This document shows positions 1 to 8,404 of a DNA stretch of 64,000 bases, in pieces. The position numbers were made by a program, and so were the translations under genes. The DNA is taken from positions 98,074 to 162,073 of the forward strand of contig NZ_JAQZAN010000015.1 in assembly GCF_028737255.1 (NCBI RefSeq). Reading direction: 5' to 3'. Source of the DNA: Actinomycetospora straminea. GTDB lineage: Bacteria > Actinomycetota > Actinomycetes > Mycobacteriales > Pseudonocardiaceae. How positions within the stretch are numbered: position 1 is the first letter of the stretch; each line of letters opens with the position of its first letter. Under the pieces are notes generated by a model. The model ran no database searches. It was not told where the DNA came from and saw only the letters and a list, made by a program, of their open reading frames with translations.

Positions 1-187
1 ACGCGGTGAACACCCGGTGGTCGCCGGCGCCGCCGAGGGGCCCGGAGACCCCGCCGACGGTGATCGCCCCGTCGACACTGGCGATCATGTTCAGTCGCAG
101 GGCCGGCCGGCCGTCGGCAGCCGGCAGGCCGGCGTAGACATCGACCGGGTCGATCGGGTCGACGGGGTGCGGGAGCAGCTGGCGCAT
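1..187 (-). CDS. RibD-like pyrimidine reductase family protein, N-terminal part (runs off the window)
   Basis: Only the first 62 codons lie in the window; the gene continues past the left edge. The translation starts MRQLLPHPVDPID and carries RLNMIASVDGA, the start of the NADPH-binding fold of the RibD C-terminal / dihydrofolate reductase-like family. In actinobacteria, proteins opening this way are usually annotated as pyrimidine or dihydrofolate reductase family proteins, and the true substrate is often unknown. It lies on the same strand as the SDR gene to its right, with 40 bases between them, so it could share that transcript. Family assignment is fairly sure; function is not. Confidence 0.7.
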   Translation of the reverse strand, partial: MRQLLPHPVDPIDPVDVYAGLPAADGRPALRLNMIASVDGAITVGGVSGPLGGAGDHRVFTA

Positions 188-227
188 CCTGCCCCGTCCA
201 CCGACCGGGCCGGACCGTTACGTGTCG

Positions 228-935
228 CTAGCGGGCCAGGTAGCCGCCGTCGAGGACGACGGTTGACCCGGTCATGTAGGACGCCGGCGCCGACGCCACC
301 CACACCACCGCGGCGGCGATCTCCTCCGGGTCGGCGATGCGGCCCAGGGGCACCTGCGCGAGGAGCTCGCCGCTGACCGCCGAGGTCATCCCGGTCCGGG
401 TGACCCCCGGCGCCACCGCGTTGACGCGCACGCCGTGCGGCGCCAGCTCCAGCGCCGCGCTGCGGGTCAGGCCCTCCACGCCGTGCTTCGCCGCGGTGTA
501 GGCCCCGTTCCGCGCCATGCCCGTCTCGGCCAACATCGACGATGTGTTGACGATGCACCCGGCGCCCTGCGTCATCATCTGCCGGGCCTCGTGCTTCAGG
601 CACCGCCAGACCCCCACCAGGTCGACCTCCAGCACCCGCGCGAAGTCCTCCTCGGAGTACTCCCACAACGGCTGGTAGGGACCGGCGACACCGGCGTTGT
701 TGTGGGCCACGTCGAGCCGGCCGAACGCGGCCACGGCGGTCGCGATCGCCCGCTCGACCTCGTCGGGACGTCGGACGTCTGCCCGGAGGTGCACCATCTC
801 GCCGGGGAGCTCCGCCAACCGCGCCGCGTCCACGTCGAGGGCCGCGACGCGCGCCCCGGCCGCGAGGAACGCCAACGCGCTGGCGCGCCCGATGCCCGAG
901 GCGGCGCCGGTGACCAGCACCGCCGATCCCTCCAC
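228..935 (-). CDS. SDR family NAD(P)-dependent oxidoreductase
   Basis: A classical short-chain dehydrogenase of 235 residues, the normal length. The nucleotide-binding motif TGAASGIG is at residues 9-16, NNAG at 79-82, and the catalytic Ser and YTAAK (Tyr146, Lys150) are all present. The C-terminus has the usual GSTVVLDGGY ending. It should reduce or oxidise a hydroxyl/keto group with NAD(H) or NADP(H) in the cytosol; the substrate cannot be told from sequence. It sits at the downstream end of a minus-strand group with a GMC oxidoreductase, a cyclase and a second SDR, which suggests a role in a catabolic pathway. Confidence 0.9.
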   Translation of the reverse strand: MEGSAVLVTGAASGIGRASALAFLAAGARVAALDVDAARLAELPGEMVHLRADVRRPDEVERAIATAVAAFGRLDVAHNNAGVAGPYQPLWEYSEEDFARVLEVDLVGVWRCLKHEARQMMTQGAGCIVNTSSMLAETGMARNGAYTAAKHGVEGLTRSAALELAPHGVRVNAVAPGVTRTGMTSAVSGELLAQVPLGRIADPEEIAAAVVWVASAPASYMTGSTVVLDGGYLAR

Positions 936-1026
936 GGCGCGACCCTACTGCGGCCCGGGGGGCCGCAGGCCCCTCCGGACGGCCCCGGACCCGCGTCCCC
1001 CGCGCGCCGTCCCCGGCGTCCGGACG

Positions 1027-2604
1027 TCAGGAGACACCGACGGGCACCGCCCGCTGCGCCGGCACGTGGGCGTCGAGACGGTCGACGAGGTGGTCGGCCA
1101 CCCGCAGCGCGTTCGCGATGATGGTCAGCGTCGGGTTCACCGCTGACGAGGACACGAAGAAGCTGGAGTCGACCACGTAGAGGTTGTCCAGCTCGTGCAT
1201 CCGGCAGTCCCGATCCAGTGCGGAGCTGGCGGGGTCGGCCCCGAAGCGCACCGTCCCGTTCTGGTGCGCGACCCCCGAGATCCCCAGCCGGCCCCCGCGG
1301 TAGCCGTAGCCCTCGAGGACCTCTTCGCGGCACCGGATGCTCGAGAGCAGGCCGGTGAACTTCTCCCGCAGCCGGCGGTGGGCATCGAGGTTGGTGGGCG
1401 TGTAGCGCAGCGAGATGGCCCCGTCGCCGTCCACGAGGACCTGGTTGCCGGGCAGGGGCAGGTCCTCGGTGGTCAGCCAGAAGTCCATCGCGTGCCGGGC
1501 GAGGTCCGCCGGGTCCTCGGCCTCGGGCGCGTCGAACCCGATCAGCGTGGCGTTGGACTTGCCCAGCATCTGCATCGCACCCAGCGGCGGGCCGCCGTCG
1601 CCGTCGTCGAAGTAGTAGTCGTTGATGCCGAGCGTCTTCTGGAACTTCGTCGGGTTGGGGACGGTGGAGAAGGCGATCAGCGAGGAGTTGTTGTGCATCA
1701 TCAGGTGCCGCCCGACGACGCCGCTGCCGTTGCCGAGCCCGGCGGGGTGGGTGTCACTGGCGCTGCGCAGCAGCAGTGCCGCGGAGTTGATCGCCCCACC
1801 GGCGACGGCGACGATGTCCGCCGAGTACTCCTCGCGGACGCCGTCGCGCTCCACGACGACACGGTCGATCGCACGTCCCGACGGGTCGGTCTCCAGGCGC
1901 GTGACCCGGGCGTCGGTGAGCAGCGTGACGTTCGGGTGCCGCAGCGCCGGCTCGACGCAGATCGTCTGGGCGTCGGCCTTGCCGTTGGTGAGACAGGGGT
2001 AGCCGTCGCAGGTCGCGCAGCGCACGCAGGGCGAGGTCTGCATGGCCTCCTCGTCCATGAGGATGCCGTTGGGCAGGGGGAACGGGTGCAGGCCGATCCG
2101 TGTCAGGTCACTCTCCAGCTGCGCGATGCGCGGTTCGTGGCTGATCGGGGGATGGGGATAGGGGCTCGCCGTGGGCGGGTCGGTCGGGTCCACGCCCCGA
2201 CGGCCGTGGACCCGGTAGAGCTGCTCCGCCCTCGTGTAGTAGGGCTCGAAATCGGTGTACGACAGCGGCCAGGCAGGGGAGACACCGTCGACGTGCGCCA
2301 CGGCACCGAAGTCGCGTTCGCGCATCCGGAAGAGGATCGCCCCGTAGACCTTGGTGTTCCCGCCGACGTAGTAGTGCTGCTTGGGGGTGAACCGCTTGCC
2401 GGTCGCGGCGTCGGTCCACGTGCCGGAGTTGCTGTAGCGCCCGTCGAGCCACACCGCGCGCGGATCCCAGTTCTCGATCTCGCGCGGGAGCCGCCCACCG
2501 CGCTCGAGCAGCAGGATGCGCTTGCCGGTGGGGGCGAGCGCGTGGACGAGGGTGCCACCGCCGGCGCCGGAGCCGATGACGATGACGTCGTAGTGGTCGG
2601 ACAT
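1027..2604 (-). CDS. GMC family FAD-dependent oxidoreductase
   Basis: A 525-residue flavoprotein of the glucose-methanol-choline family. The FAD dinucleotide motif GSGAGG is at residues 11-16, followed by the LLLERGG end of the second beta strand. The C-terminal part has the active-site region HQNGTVRFG and the family ending NPTLTIIANALR. A CVRCATCDGYPC segment in the middle is Cys-rich, as in several bacterial alcohol and sugar dehydrogenases of this family. It probably oxidises an alcohol or sterol-like substrate. The next gene upstream (cyclase family) ends only 14 bases before this start, so they are probably co-transcribed. Confidence 0.92.
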   Translation of the reverse strand: MSDHYDVIVIGSGAGGGTLVHALAPTGKRILLLERGGRLPREIENWDPRAVWLDGRYSNSGTWTDAATGKRFTPKQHYYVGGNTKVYGAILFRMRERDFGAVAHVDGVSPAWPLSYTDFEPYYTRAEQLYRVHGRRGVDPTDPPTASPYPHPPISHEPRIAQLESDLTRIGLHPFPLPNGILMDEEAMQTSPCVRCATCDGYPCLTNGKADAQTICVEPALRHPNVTLLTDARVTRLETDPSGRAIDRVVVERDGVREEYSADIVAVAGGAINSAALLLRSASDTHPAGLGNGSGVVGRHLMMHNNSSLIAFSTVPNPTKFQKTLGINDYYFDDGDGGPPLGAMQMLGKSNATLIGFDAPEAEDPADLARHAMDFWLTTEDLPLPGNQVLVDGDGAISLRYTPTNLDAHRRLREKFTGLLSSIRCREEVLEGYGYRGGRLGISGVAHQNGTVRFGADPASSALDRDCRMHELDNLYVVDSSFFVSSSAVNPTLTIIANALRVADHLVDRLDAHVPAQRAVPVGVS

Positions 2605-2618
2605 GAGGGCTCTGCCTT

Positions 2619-3533
2619 TCAGGTGATCGCCAGCGGAGCGACCCAGGCCCCGGTGGCGCCGCGCAGCTTGGCGTGGGAGACGACGAGCAGGAACTCGGCG
2701 ACGCGGTCACGGACGAGCTCGCCGAGGCGGAGGTTCTCCGCGACGAGCACCCCGTGGCGGGTGTTGAGCGTCTGCGGGACGACGAACGGCCGGTCCTTGT
2801 GCTCGGGCGGGTAGGCCCCGAAGCTCCAGGTGTCGGCGCCGGTCAGGGCGACGCGGGCGTCGGCGAGCCACTCACCGACCTCCACGCCGGGACCGGGCTC
2901 GGCGTGGGCGTAGGTCGCGTTGTCGACCCCCCACAGCCCGCCCCACCCGGTGTGGAACAGCACGGCGTCGCCGGGGCGGACGGTGAGCCCGGCGCGGTCC
3001 AGGGCGACCCGGACGTCATCGGGGGTGACGACGTCGCCGCCGTCGAGCCGCTCCACACCGCGCACGGCGGCGATGTCCAGGCACAGGCCCCGGGTCACGA
3101 TCTGCGGCAGGGTGTCGATGCCGAGGCGGCTGGTGCCGTGGTCCTCGACGATCTCGGCCAGGCGGTGCCCGTTGTAGGTGCGGTCGCCGTCCTGCAGGTG
3201 GTTGAGCCCGTCGAGGTGCGTCCCCATCTGCTGGGTCGCCGTCACCTGCTCGACGATCCAGTTCGCGTTGTTGGCGCCCAGCCCCGCCGGGCCCGCGTTC
3301 GCGCCGCGGCGGTTGATGTGGTGGTAGTTGGTGGTCAGGTACTGGCGGAAGCTGCGGCCCGGGAAGGCCGGCACGTGCTCGTCCAGCACGTGCGCGAGGT
3401 CGTGGACCCGGCCTCGGCGCACGAGCCCGGCGGCCGCGACCACGCCCTCGGCCGTGATCTCGTTGAGGGCACCGGCCTCGTCGTCGGCTCCGTAGCGCGA
3501 CGGCCACCAGGCCTCGGGGGCCGCGGTGCTCAT
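2619..3533 (-). CDS. Cyclase family protein (kynurenine formamidase-like hydrolase)
   Basis: A 304-residue member of the cyclase family (PF04199). The metal-binding signature appears as MGTHLDGLNH at residues 103-112, equivalent to the HxGTHxDxPxH of KynB-type hydrolases, with a second conserved block DAVLFHTGWGG further on. Family members hydrolyse amides or lactone-like bonds with a divalent metal. The ATG at 3533 overlaps the stop of the upstream SDR by four bases (ATGA), which fixes the start and implies translational coupling. With the SDR and GMC neighbours it looks like one step of a ring or lactone catabolic route; the substrate is unknown. Confidence 0.9.
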   Translation of the reverse strand: MSTAAPEAWWPSRYGADDEAGALNEITAEGVVAAAGLVRRGRVHDLAHVLDEHVPAFPGRSFRQYLTTNYHHINRRGANAGPAGLGANNANWIVEQVTATQQMGTHLDGLNHLQDGDRTYNGHRLAEIVEDHGTSRLGIDTLPQIVTRGLCLDIAAVRGVERLDGGDVVTPDDVRVALDRAGLTVRPGDAVLFHTGWGGLWGVDNATYAHAEPGPGVEVGEWLADARVALTGADTWSFGAYPPEHKDRPFVVPQTLNTRHGVLVAENLRLGELVRDRVAEFLLVVSHAKLRGATGAWVAPLAIT

Positions 3534-4351
3534 TCGGAGGACCAGGTGGTCTCGAAGCTCGGGAAGAGTGTCAGCCCGCCGTCGACGAACAATGTCTGAC
3601 CGGTGATGTAGGTGGCCTCGTCCGAGAGCAGGAAGGCGGTCGCGGCCGCCATCTCCTCCGCGCCGCCGGCCCGCCGCATGGGGATGTGCGACTCGACGGC
3701 GGCCCGCTTGACCGGGTCGTCGATCCAGCTGCGGTTGATCGGCGTCACGGTGGCGCCGGGGCCGATGCCGTTGACGCGGATGTCGCGACCGGCGTACTCG
3801 AGCGCGAGCGTGCGGGTCAGGTTCTGCATCCCGCCCTTGGACACCGAGTAGCCGGCGAAGCGCGGCTTGGGGATCAGCTGGTGAACGCTGGACACGTTGA
3901 CGATCGCGCCGGGGCGGCCGGCGTCGAGGAAGCGGCGGAGGGCCTGCTGGGCACACAGGAACGCGCCGCGCAGGTTGACCGCGAGGACCCGGTCGAAGTC
4001 GGCGACGGGGAGCTTGTCGGTGTCCTCGGCGACCTGGATGCCTGCGTTGTTGACGAGGAAGTCGACCCGGCCGTATGCGGACGCGACTTCCTCGAACATC
4101 CGGGCGACCTGCGACTCGTCGGACACGTCGGCCTCGACGAGCATCGGGCGCGTGCCGGACTCGGCCATCTGCTTCATGCAGATGTCCACGCCGTGCTCGA
4201 TCTGGTCGCGGGTCTCCTCGGCCCCCTCCGGGCGGCCGACGTAGTTGATGGCGACGTCGACGCCCTCCTCGCCGAGTCGCACGGCGATGGTCTGGCCGAT
4301 GCCGGAGCTGCCGCCGGTCACGATCGCGGTCTTGCCCTGCAGTCCTTTCAC
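3530..4351 (-). CDS. SDR family oxidoreductase (glucose 1-dehydrogenase-like)
   Basis: A 273-residue short-chain dehydrogenase. TGGSSGIG (12-19), NNAG (101-104), Ser154/155 and YSVSK (Tyr168, Lys172) are intact, and the C-terminus keeps GQTLFVDGG. Residues about 40-70 hold an insertion rich in charged residues after the second beta strand, longer than in most members. The family resembles enzymes annotated as glucose 1-dehydrogenase, but this name is generic. It is translationally coupled to the cyclase gene (ATGA overlap) and probably acts in the same pathway. Confidence 0.9.
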   Translation of the reverse strand: MKGLQGKTAIVTGGSSGIGQTIAVRLGEEGVDVAINYVGRPEGAEETRDQIEHGVDICMKQMAESGTRPMLVEADVSDESQVARMFEEVASAYGRVDFLVNNAGIQVAEDTDKLPVADFDRVLAVNLRGAFLCAQQALRRFLDAGRPGAIVNVSSVHQLIPKPRFAGYSVSKGGMQNLTRTLALEYAGRDIRVNGIGPGATVTPINRSWIDDPVKRAAVESHIPMRRAGGAEEMAAATAFLLSDEATYITGQTLFVDGGLTLFPSFETTWSSE

Positions 4352-4367
4352 GGTGTCCTCCTGGAGT

Positions 4368-4413
4368 GGTCACGAGCGGTGTGGGTCACGAGCGGTGTGG
4401 TCACGAGCGGTGC
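4368..4413. repeat. Three tandem copies of a 15-16 bp unit
   Basis: The unit GGTCACGAGCGGTGT occurs three times in a row (16, 15 and 15 bases, the last with one change). The array includes the stop codon at 4370 and encodes the last residues of the unknown protein to the right (TARDHTARD). It lies 17 bases from the start of the SDR on the left and could change the C-terminus by slippage. Confidence 0.85.
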
Positions 4414-5044
4414 GGAAGAAGGCGGCGAGGTCGGCGACGGAGCCGAGCTCGCGTCGGGTCCGGGCGGCCCCGAACGACCGGTCGAAGAAGCCGTCGGGGT
4501 CGTCGAGGGCGTCCCACGGCCCGGCGTAGGCGTAGGGCTCACCGATCGCGGCGTCGCCGGGGGAGACGCCGTAGTTGACCCGGTCGACGCTGATGCCGAG
4601 GTCGAAGTGCTCGGGCCAGAGCCGCGCCGGCTCGTCCGGGGCGAGGTCGGCCAGGGCCTGCGCCCCGAGCCGGTACCAGTCGGCGAGCTCGCGGGCCGCA
4701 GCCGGGTCGACGGCCAGGGGTTCGTCGGGGTGGCAGGGCGTGGCGGGCGGGTAGACGCCGGCGGGGGCGCCGGGCTCGATGCCGACGAGGTCGGCGGCCT
4801 CGCGCAGCGTGCGCGGGACGCGCCGGACCTCACGGCCGTCGCGGACCACCACCAGGTGCTCGCCGTCCACGGTGACCCGGGTCGCCGGGGTCCCGACCTC
4901 GGGCGTCCCGAAGCCACCGGGCGCGACCTGCAGGCTGATGTGCCCGTCCATCGCGTACCGGGCCGGCGCCAGGACGTGCTCGGCGAGTCGGTGCCAGGCC
5001 TCCCGGGTGGCGACGAGGACCTCGCTCGTCATCGCTGCGCTCAT
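4370..5044 (-). CDS. Conserved-looking protein of unknown function
   Basis: A soluble 224-residue protein with no signal peptide or membrane segment. I do not recognise a named domain. Visible features are an aromatic, acidic central part (LWPEHFDLGISVDRVNYGVSPGD) and a proline-rich linker around residues 90-110; the C-terminus is built from tandem DNA repeats. An ATG two codons from an earlier ATG (5044 and 5032) makes the exact start uncertain. It lies 18 bases upstream of an SDR and overlaps the 3' end of the membrane protein frame upstream by 215 bases in another frame. Confidence 0.75.
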   Translation of the reverse strand: MSAAMTSEVLVATREAWHRLAEHVLAPARYAMDGHISLQVAPGGFGTPEVGTPATRVTVDGEHLVVVRDGREVRRVPRTLREAADLVGIEPGAPAGVYPPATPCHPDEPLAVDPAAARELADWYRLGAQALADLAPDEPARLWPEHFDLGISVDRVNYGVSPGDAAIGEPYAYAGPWDALDDPDGFFDRSFGAARTRRELGSVADLAAFFRTARDHTARDPHRS

Positions 5045-5489
5045 GGGGGATCCGACCGGCGAACCGGCGTGGCGTTACGGTCCGCGCGACGACGGCCAGG
5101 GCGGCGATCGTCAGTCCGCCGACGAGGACGACGGGCCACCGGAGCTCCGCCACCTCCGCGCGCCGGAACACCGCGCCGAGCGCGCCGATCGTCACGACGG
5201 GGAAGGCCACGAACAGGCACCGCCGCGACCACCGCGGCGGCGTGACGGCCGCGAGGACGATCGCCGCGAGCGCCGTGTGGAACACGACGAACGGTGCGAT
5301 CCCGGGCTGCAGGCTGACCGTCACCGACCAGCCGTAGCGGACGTGCCACACCCCCACCACGTGCGCGACGACGACAGCCGCCGTCGCGAGGGCCGGCCAC
5401 CGGGAGGGGTGTCCGGTGGCGGACACGACCGTCGTCGCGCAGACGCCCAGGTAGCCGAGGAACGCCAGCGCGAAGACGGCGTCGCTCAC
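4830..5489 (-). CDS. Membrane protein of unknown function, with doubtful 3' end
   Basis: The first ~150 residues form four or five hydrophobic segments (for example GYLGVCATTVVSA and FPVVTIGALGAV). The GTG start overlaps the stop of the antiporter gene by four bases (GTGA), so it is translationally coupled to it. After residue ~150 the frame runs on for 215 bases over the next gene and reads Arg/Gly/Pro-rich text typical of a shadow frame. A frame change near 5045-5090 would instead end the protein at 5041, giving the ATGA overlap seen elsewhere in this operon. The membrane part is well supported; the end is not. Confidence 0.6.
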   Translation of the reverse strand: MSDAVFALAFLGYLGVCATTVVSATGHPSRWPALATAAVVVAHVVGVWHVRYGWSVTVSLQPGIAPFVVFHTALAAIVLAAVTPPRWSRRCLFVAFPVVTIGALGAVFRRAEVAELRWPVVLVGGLTIAALAVVARTVTPRRFAGRIPHERSDDERGPRRHPGGLAPTRRARPGAGPVRDGRAHQPAGRARWLRDARGRDPGDPGHRGRRAPGGGPRRP

Positions 5490-6721
5490 GCCGTTCCTCG
5501 CGCGGGGTCCGCCTCGGCAGGAGCTCGCGGCTCGGGCACCCTCTCGGCGCCGCGGCGCAGCACGGCCAGGGCGACCGCCGGGAACACGAGCACCGAGATC
5601 AGCCCGGCCGCGATCAGCGCGGCCCCGGAGGCGGGCGTGAGCGCGCCGAGCCGTTCGCCGATCATGGTCGCGGCGACGATGAACGGCAGCGAGGTCGCCT
5701 GCAGGAAGCCGGCGGCCACCGTCCGGCGGGTTCCGAGGGTCCGCCGATAGACCACCGCCGGCAGCGCCCGCACCACGAGCAGCGCGGCCAGGAACACGGG
5801 GACCTGGACCAGCCCGGCGGTCGACGCGAAGAGCGCCCGGGCGTCGAAGGCGATCCCGCTGGCCACGAAGAACACGGGGATGACGAAGCCGTAGCCGATG
5901 GCGTTGAGCTTCACCGCGGTCTGCGGGTGGGTGACGGCGGCACCCGGGTCGATCAGGCGCAGCGCCGCGCCGGCCAGGAAGGCCCCCAGGATCGCCTCGA
6001 ACCCCAGACCCTGGGCCAGCGCGACGAACGCCACGAGGAGCACGACCGCGAACCGCACGCGGATCTGTGCCGTCGTGTCCGCCAGCATGCTGAGCACCCG
6101 CATGGCCCGAGCGGTGCGCTCGGCGCGCATCAGGGCGAGGACAGCGAGCGCGGCGACCACGACGAGGCCGACGAGCAGCAGCAGCTTGGCCCCGAGCCCG
6201 CTCGACTCCTCGGAGAAGAACAGCGACAGCAGGATGACCGCGCCGAAGTCGGCGATCGACGCGGCCGCCACGATCAGCTGTCCGGTCGCCCCCGAGATCT
6301 CGCCGGCGTCCTTGAGGACCGGGACGACGAGCCCGAGCGAGGTGGCGCACAGGATGATCGCCACCAGCAACGGGGCCGTGGTGAGACCAGCCGCCCCGAG
6401 CGCCGCGCCGGCGCCGACCGCCACCACGAAGGACAGGACGAAGCCCATCAGGGCCAGGCGCAGCGGCCGGCCGCGCAGCCGGTGGACATCGATCTCCAGG
6501 CCCGCGAGGAACAGCAGGAACGCCAGCCCGATCAACGCCAGGACCTGCACGGGCACGTCGGTGTCCACCCAGCCCAGGACCGAGGGTCCGAGCACGATGC
6601 CCGCGACGATCTCCAGCACCGGCGAGGGCACCCGCAGCCCCGGAGCGAGCCGCACGGCGAGCGGCGCGAGGAACGCCACCGTGACGACGATCAGCAGGTT
6701 GGTGAACGCCATCGTCGTCAC
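5486..6721 (-). CDS. CPA2-type cation:proton antiporter
   Basis: About 410 residues with roughly twelve hydrophobic segments and the monovalent cation:proton antiporter fold (PF00999, KefB/NhaS group). Typical blocks are PSPVLEIVAGIVLGP near the N-terminus, GLEIDVHRLRG, and the discontinuous helix region around LCATSLGLVVPVL. It should exchange K+ or Na+ for protons across the plasma membrane. No TrkA-N or RCK domain is attached. The GTG at 6721 overlaps the upstream reductase stop (GTGA); the ATG three codons later (6712) is an alternative start. The pairing with a flavin disulfide reductase recalls redox-gated Kef systems, which is inference. Confidence 0.9.
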   Translation of the reverse strand: MTTMAFTNLLIVVTVAFLAPLAVRLAPGLRVPSPVLEIVAGIVLGPSVLGWVDTDVPVQVLALIGLAFLLFLAGLEIDVHRLRGRPLRLALMGFVLSFVVAVGAGAALGAAGLTTAPLLVAIILCATSLGLVVPVLKDAGEISGATGQLIVAAASIADFGAVILLSLFFSEESSGLGAKLLLLVGLVVVAALAVLALMRAERTARAMRVLSMLADTTAQIRVRFAVVLLVAFVALAQGLGFEAILGAFLAGAALRLIDPGAAVTHPQTAVKLNAIGYGFVIPVFFVASGIAFDARALFASTAGLVQVPVFLAALLVVRALPAVVYRRTLGTRRTVAAGFLQATSLPFIVAATMIGERLGALTPASGAALIAAGLISVLVFPAVALAVLRRGAERVPEPRAPAEADPARGTA

Positions 6722-8097
6722 CGTCCGGCGGCCAGTCCGGCGAGGGCGTCGAGCACGCCGCGGTGGAACGTGGGGTAGGCGTAGTGCATCCGTCGCAGGT
6801 CCTCGACCGGGACACCGGCGTGCACCGCGAGCGTGAGCATCGAGAGCACCTCGCCGCCGACCGGGCCGGCGGCGGTGGCGCCGACGAGCACCCCGGTCGC
6901 GCGGTCGGCCACCAGCTTGACCAGCCCGGCGTTGCCCGGGCCGTGGATGAAGCCCCGGGAGGACGCCGCGACCGGCGCGACGCCGGTGGCCACGTCCACG
7001 CCGCGGGCGCGGGCTGCCGCTTCCGACAGCCCCACCGAGCCGACCTCGGGGTCGGTGAACGTCACCCGGGCGAGCGCGGCGTAGTCGGCTCCCGTTCCCG
7101 GCCGGGCGAGGATGTCCGCCGCGGCGACCTCGGCCTGGTAGACCGCGAGGTGGGTGAAGGCACCGACACCGGTGACGTCGCCGATCGCCCACAGCCCGTC
7201 CGCTGCCCGGAGCTGCTCGTCGACCGGCACGGCGCGGCCCCGGGGGTCGATGTCGTAGTGCTCCAGACCGAGGCCGTCGAGGGCGGGCCGCCGCCCGACC
7301 GCCACCAGCAGACGAGTCCCGTCGGCTCGAGAGCCGTCGTCGAGGTCCACCACCGGCCCGTCGGCGCCGTCGGTGACCCGGACCGCCCGGCGCCCGAGCC
7401 GGAGGTCCACGCCGTCCGCGCGCAGCACCTCCGCCAGGAGATCGCCCACCTCCGGCTCCTCCGCGGGCAGCACGTGCTCGGCGGCCTCGACGACGGTGAC
7501 CGACGAACCGAACCGGGCGAACGCCTGGGCGAGCTCGAGGCCGATGGCGCCGCCGCCGAGGACGACCAGCGAGGGCGGGACCACCTCGGCGGCGATCGCC
7601 TCCCGATTGGTCCAGGACGCGACCGTGTCCAGGCCCGGGATCGGCGGCGTGGCCGGTCGGGAGCCGGTCGCGAGGACCACCCCGCGCCCCGCGGCGAACA
7701 CCTGGTCGCCCACGCGGACCCGTCCCGGCGCCTCGATGCGGGCGGATCCGCGGACGAACTGCCCACCGAGCTTCTCGAACCGCTCGACCGCGATCGTGTC
7801 GTCCCAACCGTCGGTGGCCTCGGCCCGGATCCGGCGGGCGACCGGGGCGACGTCGGGCCGCACGGTGGCGCTGCCGGCGAGCTGGTCGACCCGGCGCGCC
7901 TCGGACACCGTGCCCGCGGCCCGGACGATCATCTTGCTGGGGACGCAACCCCAGTACGGGCACTCACCGCCGACGAGCTCCCGCTCGATCCCCACAACGC
8001 CCAGCCCGGCCTCGAGCAGCCGGCTCGCCGCGGTCTCCCCGCCCGGCCCCAGGCCGATCACCACGACGTCGGTGTGCTGTGTCTCGTGCTCCGTCAC
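6718..8097 (-). CDS. Pyridine nucleotide-disulfide oxidoreductase (FAD-dependent)
   Basis: A 459-residue class I flavin disulfide reductase (dihydrolipoyl dehydrogenase / mercuric reductase / mycothione reductase group). The FAD motif GLGPGG is at 15-20 and the redox-active pair is in ECPYWGCVPSK (Cys46, Cys51). The NAD(P)H motif GGGAIGLEL follows mid-protein. The C-terminal dimer domain ends in RRMHYAYPTFHRG, with the His expected to relay protons. It lacks a heavy-metal-associated domain, so mercuric reductase is unlikely. Stop overlap with the antiporter start indicates one operon. The physiological disulfide is unknown. Confidence 0.88.
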   Translation of the reverse strand: MTEHETQHTDVVVIGLGPGGETAASRLLEAGLGVVGIERELVGGECPYWGCVPSKMIVRAAGTVSEARRVDQLAGSATVRPDVAPVARRIRAEATDGWDDTIAVERFEKLGGQFVRGSARIEAPGRVRVGDQVFAAGRGVVLATGSRPATPPIPGLDTVASWTNREAIAAEVVPPSLVVLGGGAIGLELAQAFARFGSSVTVVEAAEHVLPAEEPEVGDLLAEVLRADGVDLRLGRRAVRVTDGADGPVVDLDDGSRADGTRLLVAVGRRPALDGLGLEHYDIDPRGRAVPVDEQLRAADGLWAIGDVTGVGAFTHLAVYQAEVAAADILARPGTGADYAALARVTFTDPEVGSVGLSEAAARARGVDVATGVAPVAASSRGFIHGPGNAGLVKLVADRATGVLVGATAAGPVGGEVLSMLTLAVHAGVPVEDLRRMHYAYPTFHRGVLDALAGLAAGR

Positions 8098-8176
8098 GAT
8101 CGTGCAGACCGCGGACCGCCCCGGGCGTTACGGCTCGGCCGGCGCAACGATCGGGTCAGGTCGGAGACTGGGGTCC

Positions 8177-8377
8177 ATGGACGGCCTCAGCTGCACCCGC
8201 GTGCTCGCGGGTCTCGAGCAAGGGTGGCCCCCCGACGAGCACGACCTGGTCGTCGACCACCTCGCGGCCTGCTCGTCGTGTGCCGAGCGCGCCGGCGAGG
8301 ACGCGGGACCGCTCGACGAGGGACTGGAGCGGCGGCTGCTCGAGTTCTTCCGCTGCTGGCGGGGCGGTGCGTCCTGA
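8177..8377 (+). CDS. Mini zinc-finger protein (zf-HC2-like)
   Basis: A 66-residue protein made almost entirely of one anti-sigma type zinc-finger motif. HLAACSSC gives the HxxxCxxC pattern (His28, Cys32, Cys35) and Cys6 could be the fourth ligand. Full-length ZAS-type anti-sigma factors carry a membrane segment or partner domain after this motif; here there is none. It lies between divergent and convergent neighbours with no adjacent sigma gene. A role as a small cytosolic sigma-binding protein or redox sensor is inference from the motif alone. Confidence 0.65.
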   Translation: MDGLSCTRVLAGLEQGWPPDEHDLVVDHLAACSSCAERAGEDAGPLDEGLERRLLEFFRCWRGGAS

Positions 8378-8404
8378 CCGGAGCTCGGTCGGCCGTCCGG
8401 CCGT

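Noticed and set aside
1195..2814. A 539-codon plus-strand frame across the GMC gene
   Set aside because: It is antisense to a clear flavoprotein, without a ribosome site or domain motifs.
6718..8097. Mercuric reductase
   Set aside because: No N-terminal heavy-metal-associated domain or C-terminal vicinal Cys pair is present and no mer genes are adjacent; generic disulfide reductase is safer.
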